Shown here: positions 53,510 through 61,856 of the stretch, one piece after another | How positions within the stretch are numbered: the stretch's first letter is position 1 | Layout: every line of letters starts with the position of its first letter | DNA from: Mycobacterium sp. 852002-50816_SCH5313054-b | GTDB taxonomy: Bacteria; Actinomycetota; Actinomycetes; Mycobacteriales; Mycobacteriaceae | Length of the DNA: 64,000 bases | Reading direction: 5' to 3' | Assembly (NCBI RefSeq): GCF_001667185.1 | Contig: NZ_LZIC01000063.1 | Span: 41,161-105,160 of the forward strand | The notes under the pieces: model-generated | The model's database searches: none | Seen by the model: only the letters and a program-made list of their open reading frames with translations | What the model was told of the DNA's origin: nothing | Translations under genes and position numbers: made by a program

Positions 53510-54597
53510 TCGTCTTCGACAATGTCAGCAAGGTATTCGCCGACGGCACCGCCGCCGTAGACCGGCTGAGCCTGGTGGTCCCCACCGGCAAACTGACCGT
53601 CTTCGTCGGGTCGTCGGGCAGCGGCAAGACCACGGCGCTGCGGATGATCAACCGGATGATCGACCCAACCTCCGGCACCATCACCGTCGACGGGGCGGAC
53701 GTCAGAGGCGTCAACCCGGTGCGGCTGCGCCTCGGCATCGGCTACGTCATCCAACACGCCGGACTGATGCCGCATCAACGCGTAATCGACAATGTCGCAA
53801 CCGTTCCCGTCCTGATGGGCCAGCCCCGTCGGGCCGCCCGTAGGGCCGCCTACGAGGTGCTCGAACGTGTCGGCCTGGACGCCAAGTTCGGCACCCGCTA
53901 CCCGGCCCAGCTGTCCGGCGGTGAACAACAACGCGTCGGCGTGGCCCGCGCGCTCGCCGCCGACCCGCCCATCCTGCTGATGGACGAGCCGTTCTCCGCC
54001 GTCGACCCGGTGGTGCGGCACGAGCTGCAAAACGAAATATTGCGGCTGCAAAGCGAATTGCACAAGACGATCGTCTTCGTCACGCACGACATCGACGAGG
54101 CGCTCAGGCTGGGCGAGCGGATAGCCGTGTTCAAAGCCGGGGTACTGCAGCAGTACGACGAAGCCCCGCAGCTACTTTCGCGCCCCGCCAACGAATTCGT
54201 GGCCAGGTTCATCGGCCTGGGCCGCGGCTACCGATGGCTGCAGCTCATCGACGCGGCCGGCATGCCCCTGCACGACATCGAGCGCGTCGCCGCGGGCGGC
54301 CTGCGCGACACCGGCCTTCCCGACGGCTGGGCGGTGGTGGTCGACGACACGGGCGCCCCGGTGGGATGGATCGACGCCGAGGGCCTGCGCAAACACCGCG
54401 CGGGCGCGTCGTTGGCCGACAGCATGAGTGGCGTCGGCTCGCTGTTGCGCCCGGACGGCAACCTCAGCCACGCCCTCGACGCGGCGCTGTCGTCGCCGTC
54501 GGGCGTCGGTGTCGCCGTGGACGACGGGGGCAAGGTCATCGGCGGCGTGCTGGCCGCCGACGTCCTGGCCGTGGTCGACGCACGGCGGCGGGCCTAA
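53506..54597 (+). CDS. proV: Quaternary-amine ABC transporter ATPase ProV
   Basis: A 363-residue ATPase. Walker A VGSSGSGKTT, signature LSGGEQQRVG, Walker B PPILLMDEPFS, switch His FVTHDID. The last about 110 residues (GWAVVVDDTGAPVGWIDAEG to VIGGVLAADVLAVV) are CBS-like, the ionic-strength/nucleotide sensor typical of OpuA-type ATPases. Starts with TTG at 53506 overlapping the proX stop by 3 nt. Confidence 0.93.
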   Translation: MIVFDNVSKVFADGTAAVDRLSLVVPTGKLTVFVGSSGSGKTTALRMINRMIDPTSGTITVDGADVRGVNPVRLRLGIGYVIQHAGLMPHQRVIDNVATVPVLMGQPRRAARRAAYEVLERVGLDAKFGTRYPAQLSGGEQQRVGVARALAADPPILLMDEPFSAVDPVVRHELQNEILRLQSELHKTIVFVTHDIDEALRLGERIAVFKAGVLQQYDEAPQLLSRPANEFVARFIGLGRGYRWLQLIDAAGMPLHDIERVAAGGLRDTGLPDGWAVVVDDTGAPVGWIDAEGLRKHRAGASLADSMSGVGSLLRPDGNLSHALDAALSSPSGVGVAVDDGGKVIGGVLAADVLAVVDARRRA

Positions 54598-54609
54598 AGG
54601 AGAGAGGCG

Positions 54610-55296
54610 ATGCACTACCTGCTCACCCACCTCGACGACGCCTGGGCCCTGACGGTGGTGCACCTGCGGCTGTCGTTGGTGCCGGTGCTGATCGGGTTGG
54701 CGATCGCCGTGCCGGTCGGCGTCGCGATCCAGCGCTCGCCGGTCGCCCGGCGACTGACGACGGCAACCGCCGCCGTCGTATTCACCATTCCGTCGCTTGC
54801 GCTGTTCGTGGTCCTGCCGATGATCATCGGAACCCGGATCCTCGACGAGGCCAACGTCATGGTCGCGCTGACCGCCTACACCGCCGCGTTGCTGGTGCGG
54901 GCGGTACTCGAGGCGCTGGACGCGGTGCCGGCCCAGGTGCGCGACGCCGCCGCCGCTGTCGGCTACCCGACGCTCAAGCGGATGCTGAAAGTCGAACTGC
55001 CGCTGTCCATCCCGGTATTGGTCGCCGGATTGCGGGTGGTCGTGGTGACCAACATCGCGATGGTCTCGGTCGGCTCGGTGATCGGCATCGGCGGGCTGGG
55101 CACCTGGTTCACCGAGGGCTATCAAACCGACAAGAGCGACCAGATCGTCGCCGGCATCGTCGCGCTGTTCGTGCTGGCGACCGTCATCGACGCGCTCATC
55201 GTCGTGGTCGGCCGGCTGGCCACCCCCTGGGACCGCGCCGGGCGCGCCCCCCGTCGCCGCTCGGTGGTGGCCCCGGTGGTGGGCGGCGCGCGATGA
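54610..55296 (+). CDS. proW: Quaternary-amine ABC transporter permease ProW
   Basis: A 228-residue permease with five to six membrane helices. The cytoplasmic loop for ATPase contact is QVRDAAAAVGYPTLKRMLKV ELPLSIP region; VSVGSVIGIGGLGTWFTEGY follows, as in OpuAB proteins. Forms the channel with ProZ. AGGAGAG precedes the ATG by 6 nt; its stop overlaps the proZ start by 4 nt. Confidence 0.92.
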   Translation: MHYLLTHLDDAWALTVVHLRLSLVPVLIGLAIAVPVGVAIQRSPVARRLTTATAAVVFTIPSLALFVVLPMIIGTRILDEANVMVALTAYTAALLVRAVLEALDAVPAQVRDAAAAVGYPTLKRMLKVELPLSIPVLVAGLRVVVVTNIAMVSVGSVIGIGGLGTWFTEGYQTDKSDQIVAGIVALFVLATVIDALIVVVGRLATPWDRAGRAPRRRSVVAPVVGGAR

Positions 55297-56051
55297 ACTT
55301 CGTGCAACAGGCGGTGTCCTACCTGCTGACCGCCGACAACTGGACCGGTCCGGTCGGGCTGGCGGCACGCATCGTGGAGCATCTGGAATACACCGCGGTC
55401 GCGGTGGCCGCCTCCGCGCTGATCGCGGTCCCGATCGGGCTGATCATCGGGCACACCGGTCGTGGCACGCTCCTGGTGGTGGGCGCGGTCAACGGCCTGC
55501 GGGCACTGCCGACGCTGGGCGTGCTGCTGCTGGGGGTGCTGCTGTTCGGGCTGGGCCTCGGGCCGCCCCTGGTCGCACTGATGCTGCTCGGCGTGCCGTC
55601 GCTGCTGGCCGGCACCTACGCGGGCATCGCCAATGTAGAGCCGACGGTCGTCGACGCCGCCCGCGCCATGGGCATGACGGAGGCCCGGGTGTTGCTGCGC
55701 GTGGAGATACCCAACGCGCTGCCGCTGATCCTGGGCGGGCTGCGCAACGCGACGCTGCAGGTGGTCGCCACCGCGACGGTGGCCGCCTATGCCAGCCTCG
55801 GTGGGCTGGGCCGATACCTGATCGACGGGATCAAGGAGCGCCAATTCCAGCTCGCGCTGGTCGGCGCGCTGATGGTGGCCGCGCTCGCACTGATCCTCGA
55901 CGGCCTGCTCGCGCTTGCCGTGTGGGCGTCGGCGCCGGGCACCGGGCGGCTGCGCGGCCGGTCAGGCTGGGCCGCCCGGCGGCGCAACCACGTGACGCCC
56001 ACCGCACTTGGGGGCAAACCCGCCGCCGAGGATGGACACGTCCTACGGTAG
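55293..56051 (+). CDS. proZ: Quaternary-amine ABC transporter permease ProZ
   Basis: A 252-residue permease paralogous to ProW. NGLRALPTLGVLLLGVLLFG and the coupling loop VVDAARAMGMTEARVLLRVE are visible, and ATVAAYASLGGLGRYLIDGI follows. Five to six helices. Last gene of proXVWZ; the C-terminal about 35 residues are hydrophilic and variable. The next gene starts 4 nt after its stop. Confidence 0.92.
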   Translation: MNFVQQAVSYLLTADNWTGPVGLAARIVEHLEYTAVAVAASALIAVPIGLIIGHTGRGTLLVVGAVNGLRALPTLGVLLLGVLLFGLGLGPPLVALMLLGVPSLLAGTYAGIANVEPTVVDAARAMGMTEARVLLRVEIPNALPLILGGLRNATLQVVATATVAAYASLGGLGRYLIDGIKERQFQLALVGALMVAALALILDGLLALAVWASAPGTGRLRGRSGWAARRRNHVTPTALGGKPAAEDGHVLR

Positions 56052-56055
56052 AAGG

Positions 56056-56655
56056 GTGAACGCAGCCCCCTCTGATCCAGCCCGGCGCGTGTGGCAGGCG
56101 ATGTTGACCTGGCGCGCGCAGGACGTATCCCGCATGGAATCGGTGCGAATCCAAGTGTCCGGCAAGCGGATCCGGGCAAACGGGCGCATCGTGGCCGCCG
56201 CCACCGCGACCAACCCGGCGTTCGGCGCCTACTACGACGTGCAGACCGACGAGACCGGCGCCACCAAGCGGCTCGGGCTGACCGTGACACTGGCCGAGCG
56301 CGAACGTGTGCTCTCCATCGCCCGGGACGAGGAAAACATGTGGTTGGTGACCGACCACCAGGGCGAGCGGCGCGCCGGGTACAACGGGTCGCTCGACGTC
56401 GACGTGGTGTTCAGCCCGTTTTTCAATGCGTTGCCCATCCGGCGCCTCGGGCTGCACGAACGGGCGGACATGGTCACGTTGCCGATGGTCTATGTGAACG
56501 TGCCCGACATGTCCGTCACCGCGGCGACGGTGAGCTACACCAGCGAGGGGAGCCGCGAGGGGATCAAGTTGCGCTCCCCGGTCGCCGACACCTCGGTGAG
56601 CGCCGATGAAGAGGGATTCATCGTCGACTATCCAGGCTTGGCAGAGCGGATCTGA
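56056..56655 (+). CDS. Putative glycolipid-binding protein (Rv3755c-like)
   Basis: A 199-residue protein of the PF06475-type putative glycolipid-binding family: a beta-barrel-like fold with [56 protein letters not shown] and [19 protein letters not shown]. No signal peptide. The GTG at 56056 is preceded by GAAGG. Its 3' 38 nt overlap tyrA on the other strand. Function unproven. Confidence 0.85.
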   Translation: MNAAPSDPARRVWQAMLTWRAQDVSRMESVRIQVSGKRIRANGRIVAAATATNPAFGAYYDVQTDETGATKRLGLTVTLAERERVLSIARDEENMWLVTDHQGERRAGYNGSLDVDVVFSPFFNALPIRRLGLHERADMVTLPMVYVNVPDMSVTAATVSYTSEGSREGIKLRSPVADTSVSADEEGFIVDYPGLAERI

Positions 56656-57589
56656 TCACCCCACCGGCCCGGCCCGCGGCGGCCAGTTCTTCGCGCCAGT
56701 TCTCCGCGCCGATGACGACGGTGAAGATGTCGGAGCGCGGAAAGCTGTCGTAGCGCGTGCGCGCGGCGTGGCCCGCGTCGATGAGATCGGCCAGCGAGTC
56801 GTGGGAGGCCAGCGACTCACGGGCGCGGCCGAGTAGCTCGATCACCTGGTCGACTGCGGGCAGCAGCTGCGCGGAATTGCTTTCGCACATCGCCCGCACC
56901 AGCTCCGGCGCGGTGCCCGCCACCCGGGTGGCGTCGCGGAAGGAGCCGGCCGCCAGCGCGAACGCCAGCGGGACCTCTCCGGCGGTGACGGCCAGCGCCT
57001 CCGCGAGCAGGTGCGGGAGATGGGAGATGGCGGCCGCCGCGGCATCGTGTTCGTCCGATTTGGCCGGCACCACCAGCGCGCCGCAGTCCAGTGCGAGCTT
57101 CATCACCATCGACCAGATCCGGGGGTCCACGTGGTCGTCCACGCTGACCACCCACGGCGCCCTGGTGAACAACCCTGCATAGCCAGCCGCCCAACCCGAA
57201 TCCGCGGTGCCCGTCATGGGGTGACCGCCGACGAAGCGCTCCACCAGACCCGCCCCGGCAACCTCGTCGAGCACAGCGGTTTTGACGCTGGTGACGTCGG
57301 TCAGCGGGCACTCGGGGGCCAGTTGGCTGATGTGGGCGAGCATGCTCGCCAGCGCCGGCATCGGTACGGCCAGGACGATCAGCGCGCCGGTGTCGGCCGC
57401 CCGGGTCAGGGTCTGGGTGAGATCGGTGCTGGCATCGAAGCCATCGGCGGCGGCGGCGTGCGCGCCCTCCACCGAGCGGTTGTAGCCGAACGCGTCGCGG
57501 CCGGCCGCCTTGGTGGCCCGCATGATCGAGCCGCCGATAAGGCCCAGCCCCAGCACGCAAACGGGTATTTCAGACCGAGGGTGAGCCAC
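56618..57589 (-). CDS. tyrA: Prephenate dehydrogenase TyrA
   Basis: A 323-residue enzyme converting prephenate to 4-hydroxyphenylpyruvate in tyrosine synthesis. NAD-binding [16 protein letters not shown]; prephenate-binding His region [20 protein letters not shown]; helical C-terminal dimer domain. No ACT domain is visible, so feedback by tyrosine through that domain is not expected. Convergent with the glycolipid-binding gene, with a 38-nt overlap. Confidence 0.93.
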   Translation of the reverse strand: MAHPRSEIPVCVLGLGLIGGSIMRATKAAGRDAFGYNRSVEGAHAAAADGFDASTDLTQTLTRAADTGALIVLAVPMPALASMLAHISQLAPECPLTDVTSVKTAVLDEVAGAGLVERFVGGHPMTGTADSGWAAGYAGLFTRAPWVVSVDDHVDPRIWSMVMKLALDCGALVVPAKSDEHDAAAAAISHLPHLLAEALAVTAGEVPLAFALAAGSFRDATRVAGTAPELVRAMCESNSAQLLPAVDQVIELLGRARESLASHDSLADLIDAGHAARTRYDSFPRSDIFTVVIGAENWREELAAAGRAGGVIRSALPSLDSRR

Positions 57590-57658
57590 AGTCCCAGGTT
57601 GGCACAGTCAGCGCTGCGTCTGGTCAGAGGGCCGGGTCGGCGACTAGCGTAGGCGCCC

Positions 57659-58180
57659 ATGGGAGCACAGCGGGCCTCGGCGCAAGGCCCGTCCGCGGAC
57701 ACGCCGGACGGCTTCGGCGTCGCGGTCGTGCGCGAAGAGGGCAAATGGCGTTGTTATGCCATGTCTCCCAAGGCGCTGACGAGCCTCCAGGCCGCCGAGA
57801 CCGAGCTGCGTGAGCTGCGCAGCTCCGGCGCGGTCTTCGGGCTCCTCGACGTCGACGACGAATTCTTCGTCATCGTTCGCCCGGGACCGTCGGGGACCAG
57901 GTTGCTGCTCTCGGATGCGACCGCCGCGCTGGACTACGACATCGCCGCCGAAGCGCTGGACAACCTGGACGCCGACATCGATCCCGAGGACCTTGAGGAC
58001 GCGGAGCCGTTCGAGGAGGGCGACCTTGGGCTGCTGTCCGATGTCGGGCTGCCCGAGGCGGTGCTGGGCGTCATCCTCGATGAGAGCGACTTGTATGCCG
58101 ACGAGCAGTTGGGCCGCATCGCCCGCGAGATGGGCTTCGCCGACGAGCTGTCGGCGGTGATCGACCGCCTCGGTCGGTGA
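57659..58180 (+). CDS. tRNA adenosine deaminase-associated protein (Rv3753c-like)
   Basis: A 173-residue acidic protein conserved next to tadA in actinobacteria. FGVAVVREEGKWRCYAMSPK and VFGLLDVDDEFFVIVRP are the signature parts; the C-terminal half is Asp/Glu-rich (PEDLEDAEPFEEGDLGLL). Its stop overlaps a GTG that may start tadA. A helper or regulatory role for TadA is inferred from constant adjacency; no activity is known. Confidence 0.88.
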   Translation: MGAQRASAQGPSADTPDGFGVAVVREEGKWRCYAMSPKALTSLQAAETELRELRSSGAVFGLLDVDDEFFVIVRPGPSGTRLLLSDATAALDYDIAAEALDNLDADIDPEDLEDAEPFEEGDLGLLSDVGLPEAVLGVILDESDLYADEQLGRIAREMGFADELSAVIDRLGR

Positions 58181-58233
58181 TCGCAAGCGCGGCGGAGCCG
58201 GGCGCAGCGGGTCGCCGCCATCAGGATCGGTCG

Positions 58234-58692
58234 GTGATCGCCGACGAAGAGCTGATCCGCACCGCGCTGTCGGTCGCCGCGACGGCGGGCCCCCGCGACG
58301 TTCCGATCGGGGCGGTGGTCATCGGCGCCGACGGGAGCGAGCTCGCCCGGGCGGTGAACGCCCGTGAGGCCCTTGGTGATCCGACCGCGCACGCCGAAAT
58401 CCTGGCGATGCGGGCGGCGGCGCACGTGCTCGGCGACGGGTGGCGGCTGGAGGGCGCCACGCTCGCGGTAACCGTCGAACCGTGCACCATGTGCGCGGGC
58501 GCGCTGGTCCTGGCCCGCGTCGCGCGGCTGGTGTTCGGGGCGTGGGAACCCAAGACGGGAGCGGTCGGATCGCTGTGGGACGTGGTCCGCGACCGGCGGC
58601 TCAACCACCGCCCCGAGGTGCGCGGCGGTGTTCTCGCGCGAGAATGCGCCGCGCCGCTGGAGGACTTCTTCGCCCGCCAGCGATTGGGGTGA
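58234..58692 (+). CDS. tadA: tRNA-specific adenosine deaminase TadA
   Basis: A 152-residue cytidine-deaminase-fold enzyme that converts A34 to inosine in tRNA-Arg(ACG), encoded here at 34074. Zinc motif DPTAHAEILAMR (His and catalytic Glu) and VEPCTMCAGALVLARV (two Cys). The GTG at 58234 gives the length seen in M. tuberculosis. A second GTG at 58177, inside a 14-bp repeat identical to that around the 58234 start, would add 19 residues (see findings). Confidence 0.95.
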   Translation: MIADEELIRTALSVAATAGPRDVPIGAVVIGADGSELARAVNAREALGDPTAHAEILAMRAAAHVLGDGWRLEGATLAVTVEPCTMCAGALVLARVARLVFGAWEPKTGAVGSLWDVVRDRRLNHRPEVRGGVLARECAAPLEDFFARQRLG

Positions 58693-58721
58693 GCGGCCAC
58701 CGGTTGGGTAAGCTGCCTGGC

Positions 58722-58808
58722 GGTGGCGTGTCCGAGCGGCCTAAGGAGCACGCCTCGAAAGCGTGTGACGGCTAAAACCGTCCGAGGGTTCAAATCCCTC
58801 CGCCACCG
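58722..58808 (+). tRNA. tRNA-Ser (CGA)
   Basis: An 87-nt class II tRNA with the same acceptor sequence as the UGA isoacceptor (GGTGGCG/CGCCACC), anticodon CGA in CACGCCTCGAAAGCGTG, and long variable arm. CCA is not encoded. In M. tuberculosis the matching spot is followed by integrase remnants, so it may serve as an integration site; no element is present here. Confidence 0.95.
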
Positions 58809-58964
58809 CCAAAGCTACCGCGAGAAATCGCAGGTAAGCCGAAGGACCCGCTGTCCGGCCGAGTCACACCGACGGCGTCATTCACGCCGGGCTGAACGGC
58901 GGTGTTGCGCCGGAAAATCTACCGCTGGTCGCCTTGCGCAGCCTTCCTCGCGCCGATAGGTGCC

Positions 58965-58985
58965 TTGCGCCGTCGATACCAAACC
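58965..58985 (+). repeat. 21-bp direct repeat, copy 1 (upstream of whiB)
   Basis: TTGCGC followed by CG, TCGATACC and AAACC. It matches copy 2 (59058-59078) at 18 of 21 positions; the two copies start 93 nt apart, so the separation is not an exact whole number of helical turns. Possible regulator-binding site. Confidence 0.6.
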
Positions 58986-59057
58986 CACCGTCTTACGCAG
59001 TCGTGGGCTGCTTCGGTGCCAACTCGCAAGGAAAGGTACGTCTGTACCAAAAAAGCG

Positions 59058-59078
59058 TTGCGCGATCGATACCGAACC
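59058..59078 (+). repeat. 21-bp direct repeat, copy 2 (upstream of whiB)
   Basis: TTGCGC followed by GA, TCGATACC and GAACC. Second copy of the repeat at 58965-58985; its 3' end is 112 nt before the proposed TTG start of the WhiB gene. Confidence 0.6.
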
Positions 59079-59189
59079 GCTACCTTGGTCACTGGGGGGA
59101 TCCAGGTCACAGAAACGGGCACGTGTGGCGCAAATCCCAGCATCGGGGAGGCGGTCGCAGACTCGCGGCCGAGACGAAGGGATAGCTCG

Positions 59190-59537
59190 TTGTCTGGAAC
59201 AGGACTGGCCCCGCGGCCGCTGAATCTCGTGCCCGCAGCCCGCACTGCACACGCAGCGGACGCGGCCGATCGCGCGTGGGTCACGAAGGCGCTGTGCAGG
59301 GAAACCGATCCCGAAGAGCTGTTTGTGCGGGGAGCCGCCCAGCGGCGGGCTGCGGCGATCTGCCGGCACTGCCCAGTGATGCAGGAATGCGGCGCGGAGG
59401 CGCTCGACAACAATGTCGAGTTCGGGATCTGGGGTGGCATGACCGAGCGGCAGCGCAGGGCCTTGCTCAAGCAGCACCCCGAGGTCGTGTCGTGGTCGGA
59501 TTTCCTCGAGAGGCGCAAGGCCCGCTCGATCGGATAG
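59190..59537 (+). CDS. WhiB-family redox regulator, WhiB4-like
   Basis: A 115-residue iron-sulfur protein. Four Cys ligands: ALCRETDP, ICRHC (two) and MQECGAEA, the WhiB C-x29-C-x2-C-x5-C pattern. The turn motif is FGIWGGMTERQRRALLKQHP, followed by a basic DNA-contact tail (LERRKARSIG). Closest by eye to WhiB4, which senses O2 and controls antioxidant genes. TTG at 59190 gives the expected length; a distant upstream start would add unsupported sequence. In M. tuberculosis whiB4 is elsewhere, so this may be a second WhiB4-type gene or a relocated one. Confidence 0.86.
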   Translation: MSGTGLAPRPLNLVPAARTAHAADAADRAWVTKALCRETDPEELFVRGAAQRRAAAICRHCPVMQECGAEALDNNVEFGIWGGMTERQRRALLKQHPEVVSWSDFLERRKARSIG

Positions 59538-59546
59538 GAATCCGCA

Positions 59547-59571
59547 AAGGCGAAAACGGCGTTTTCGCCTT
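59547..59571 (+). terminator. Hairpin terminator after whiB, first of two
   Basis: AAGGCGAAAAC (59547-59557) and GTTTTCGCCTT (59561-59571) form a perfect 11-bp stem with loop GGC. It is followed by CCTCATTAC, without a strong U-tract. Starts 10 nt after the whiB stop. Confidence 0.75.
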
Positions 59572-59593
59572 CCTCATTACTAAATTGTTACAG

Positions 59594-59611
59594 CGCCCCG
59601 CGTGCGGGGCG
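59594..59611. terminator. Hairpin terminator, second of two
   Basis: CGCCCCGC (59594-59601) and GCGGGGCG (59604-59611) form an 8-bp stem with a 2-nt loop (in practice a 4-nt loop), followed on the plus strand by TTTC. It lies just downstream of the GH5 gene's stop and may serve both strands. Confidence 0.72.
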
Positions 59612-59613
59612 TT

Positions 59614-60774
59614 TCATGTCGGCCCACCGCTGGTCAGGTTGCGAGCCGCCTGAAATTCGCTGTCCCGGAAGGGCCGGCCGTCGGGTTGCAGAAGGTCGTG
59701 AAACCACACCTTCGGAGGCGCCGCGTACGGGTGGTCCCAGGAGTCCCACGGGAAGTAGGTCTGGGTCTTGCCGGCAACCAGACCCCAGTTGTAGGCGCCG
59801 ACGTTGCGCCGCTTCGCGATGGGCAGGATCGACTCGATGGTGCTGCCCTGGGGCCGGGCCATGTACTCGGTGCAGAGGATCGGTCGCCCCAGCGGCGCCA
59901 GTTCGGCGATCCGCGACTCGAAGCCCGCGGGCTCGGCGTAGGAGTGGAAGGTGATCACGTCGGCGTTGTTCAACTGGATGTCGCTGATCGCGTTGGCCCC
60001 TCCGCGTTCCCCCTGATCAGCACCGCGCCACACGCCACTCGTCAGCGGTTGGCTGGGGTCGACCGCGCGGGCCCACCGGAACACCTGGGGGAGCAGGTCG
60101 GCGACGAGCTCCAGCTTGTCTTTCCGCTCCACCTTTTGATACACGCGCGCGGGGTTGTCGGGCTCGTTCCACATGTCCCAACCCAAAACCCGGTTGTCAC
60201 TGCGGAATTGGGTCAACACGCTCGTCACGTAGTCGTGCAGGACGCGGGTGTAGGCGGGGTCGCCGAGGCGCTCGGCGCCGGGGCTCTGCACCCAACCCGA
60301 GTTGTGCACGCCGGGTCTCGGCGCCCGTTGCGGACCCAGTTTGGGGAACGGATCCCAGCACGAGTCGAAGAAGACGAACAGCGGCCTGATTCCGTGGCTG
60401 GCGGCAACGCTGACGAATTGCGCGAGTCGGTTGTGGAAGCCACGGGCGTCCTGGGCCCAGAGCTGATCGTGCAGAAAGACCCGCACGCTGTTGAAGCCGT
60501 ATGCCCGCGCCCAGCCCAGCTCGGTATTGATGCGTCGCAGGTCGTAGGTGCCCGGCTGAAACATCTCGAGCTGATTGATGGCGTTGGACGGGATGTAGTT
60601 GGCGCCGACGAGCCATCCCTGCGCTTGATACCAGCGATTGGCGCGGTCGGGCGACCACCGGATCACCTCACCGGACGAGCGGGGCGCCGGTTCCGCCGAG
60701 GCGCGGGGCGCGTGGGCCAGCGCTGTGCCCGCCGCCAGCAGCAAGGGGATCTTGAGGGCCGTTCGACGATGCAC
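59614..60774 (-). CDS. Secreted GH5-like glycoside hydrolase
   Basis: A 386-residue enzyme with a signal peptide of about 27 residues (RTALKIPLLLAAGTALAHAP, cleavage near ASA). The barrel follows cellulase/mannanase family GH5: GFNSVRVFLHDQLW, LGWDMWNEPDNPARVY (acid/base Glu in NEP), VITFHSYAEPAGFE and RPILCTEYMARP (nucleophile Glu). Target could be a plant or fungal glycan, or a mycobacterial one. Transcribed from a spot 200 bp upstream of the next gene. Confidence 0.87.
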   Translation of the reverse strand: MHRRTALKIPLLLAAGTALAHAPRASAEPAPRSSGEVIRWSPDRANRWYQAQGWLVGANYIPSNAINQLEMFQPGTYDLRRINTELGWARAYGFNSVRVFLHDQLWAQDARGFHNRLAQFVSVAASHGIRPLFVFFDSCWDPFPKLGPQRAPRPGVHNSGWVQSPGAERLGDPAYTRVLHDYVTSVLTQFRSDNRVLGWDMWNEPDNPARVYQKVERKDKLELVADLLPQVFRWARAVDPSQPLTSGVWRGADQGERGGANAISDIQLNNADVITFHSYAEPAGFESRIAELAPLGRPILCTEYMARPQGSTIESILPIAKRRNVGAYNWGLVAGKTQTYFPWDSWDHPYAAPPKVWFHDLLQPDGRPFRDSEFQAARNLTSGGPT

Positions 60775-60974
60775 GATCTGACGATAAATTTCGCGAGCCC
60801 AGGTCTCCGGTATTTGGCCAGCGAGTCGCCGTGCAGCTTATCGGCGCCTCGGTAATTGTTATCTTGTTGTGACCTAGGGGCATTCGCGCGCGGAGGCCGG
60901 GGTCCATTGTGGCCCTTGAGGTACGGCCCGAACTGGCGTCAAGATCGTTGTGCGCCTGGTGAAAACGGACCCGC

Positions 60975-61358
60975 TCAGATGCCGAGTGACTGCGGCGACC
61001 ACTCGTCTATGACAAGGGGCAACGAGATCAGCGAATCGCCGCACGAAACCTCGATCACCCAGCGGCCGTCAAACGGCAGCCGCGTCTCGAGAGGAAAGAA
61101 GGCGAAACCCGGAAATTCCCCGACGGAGACTCGCGGCGCATCGAACGAAGTGTGCTGAGAGGCGTCGAGCGTCGGCGGCTTCATTTCCACGTCGACCCGG
61201 AGTTCCGAATCTTCGCCGTCGGGCAGCGTCAGCACCACCAGGACAACCCGGGCTACCCGGTCGGGACCGACCGTGAATTTGGACAGAACGCCACCTTGCA
61301 CGTTCAGTTTGTTGTCGACCGTCGCGGCCGCTTCCGCCAGGAAAGCACCGGTAAGCAT
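60975..61358 (-). CDS. DUF6941-like protein
   Basis: A 127-residue beta-rich protein. AFLAEAAATVDNKLNVQGGV near the N-terminus is the DUF6941 signature; RVVLVVLTLPDGEDSELRVD, GEFPGFAFFPLETRLPFDGR and WVIEVSCGDSLISLPLVI follow. No signal peptide. Role unknown. ATG at 61358, GTG at 61361 and 61364 neighbours are possible. Divergent from the DUF2237 gene. The 200 bp between its stop and the GH5 start shows nothing identifiable. Confidence 0.75.
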   Translation of the reverse strand: MLTGAFLAEAAATVDNKLNVQGGVLSKFTVGPDRVARVVLVVLTLPDGEDSELRVDVEMKPPTLDASQHTSFDAPRVSVGEFPGFAFFPLETRLPFDGRWVIEVSCGDSLISLPLVIDEWSPQSLGI

Positions 61359-61469
61359 CACATGCAGAACGTACCGCGTAGCAGGGCCGATCGGGTATCG
61401 GATGGCATTTCCGGAACGGATGCCAAAAGATCCTTCAAACTTCGTGCCGGGGAGCGCGATACTAGTCGC

Positions 61470-61856
61470 GTGCCTGATCGCAATGTGCTCGGCGGTCCGC
61501 TGGAACCGTGCGGCACGGAACCACTTACCGGTTACTACCGCGACGGCTGCTGCTCGACCGGTTCGGAGGATCTCGGCCGGCACACGATCTGCGCGGTGAT
61601 GACCGCTGAATTCCTGGAACACCAGCGTTCCATCGGTAACGACTTGCTGACGCCGGTGCCCGAGCTCCGGTTCCCCGGGCTGCTCCCCGGCGACCGCTGG
61701 TGTGTCACCGCGCTGAACTGGCTCCGGGCGCATCACGACGGGTGTGCCGCGCCCGTGGTGCTGGCGTCCACCCACGAGCGCACGCTCGAGGTGGTCCCCC
61801 TGGAGGCGCTGCAGGAGCACAAGGTCGACGTTCCCGACGACCTGGCTAACTTATAG
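61470..61856 (+). CDS. DUF2237 family protein
   Basis: A 128-residue protein of the DUF2237 family: NVLGGPLEPCGTEPLTGYYR, DGCCSTGSEDLGRHTICAVM, FPGLLPGDRWCVTALNW and VVLASTHERTLEVVPLEAL. Five conserved cysteines and the His suggest a redox or metal role, not established. The GTG at 61470 starts the homology. Ends in an 11-nt overlap with the convergent iclR-type gene. Confidence 0.9.
   Translation: MPDRNVLGGPLEPCGTEPLTGYYRDGCCSTGSEDLGRHTICAVMTAEFLEHQRSIGNDLLTPVPELRFPGLLPGDRWCVTALNWLRAHHDGCAAPVVLASTHERTLEVVPLEALQEHKVDVPDDLANL

Larger units (their letters stand above)
58809..59189. other. Intergenic region upstream of the whiB4-like gene
   Basis: About 380 bp without a convincing gene. It contains two copies of a 21-bp direct repeat (58965-58985 and 59058-59078) and an additional GCCTTGCGC at 58931-58939. 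Open frames here show no coding character. Likely the regulatory region of the WhiB gene. Confidence 0.6.

Noticed and set aside
58722..58808. tRNA-Ser(CGA) as an occupied integration site
   Set aside because: No integrase or second copy of the tRNA 3' end was found downstream.
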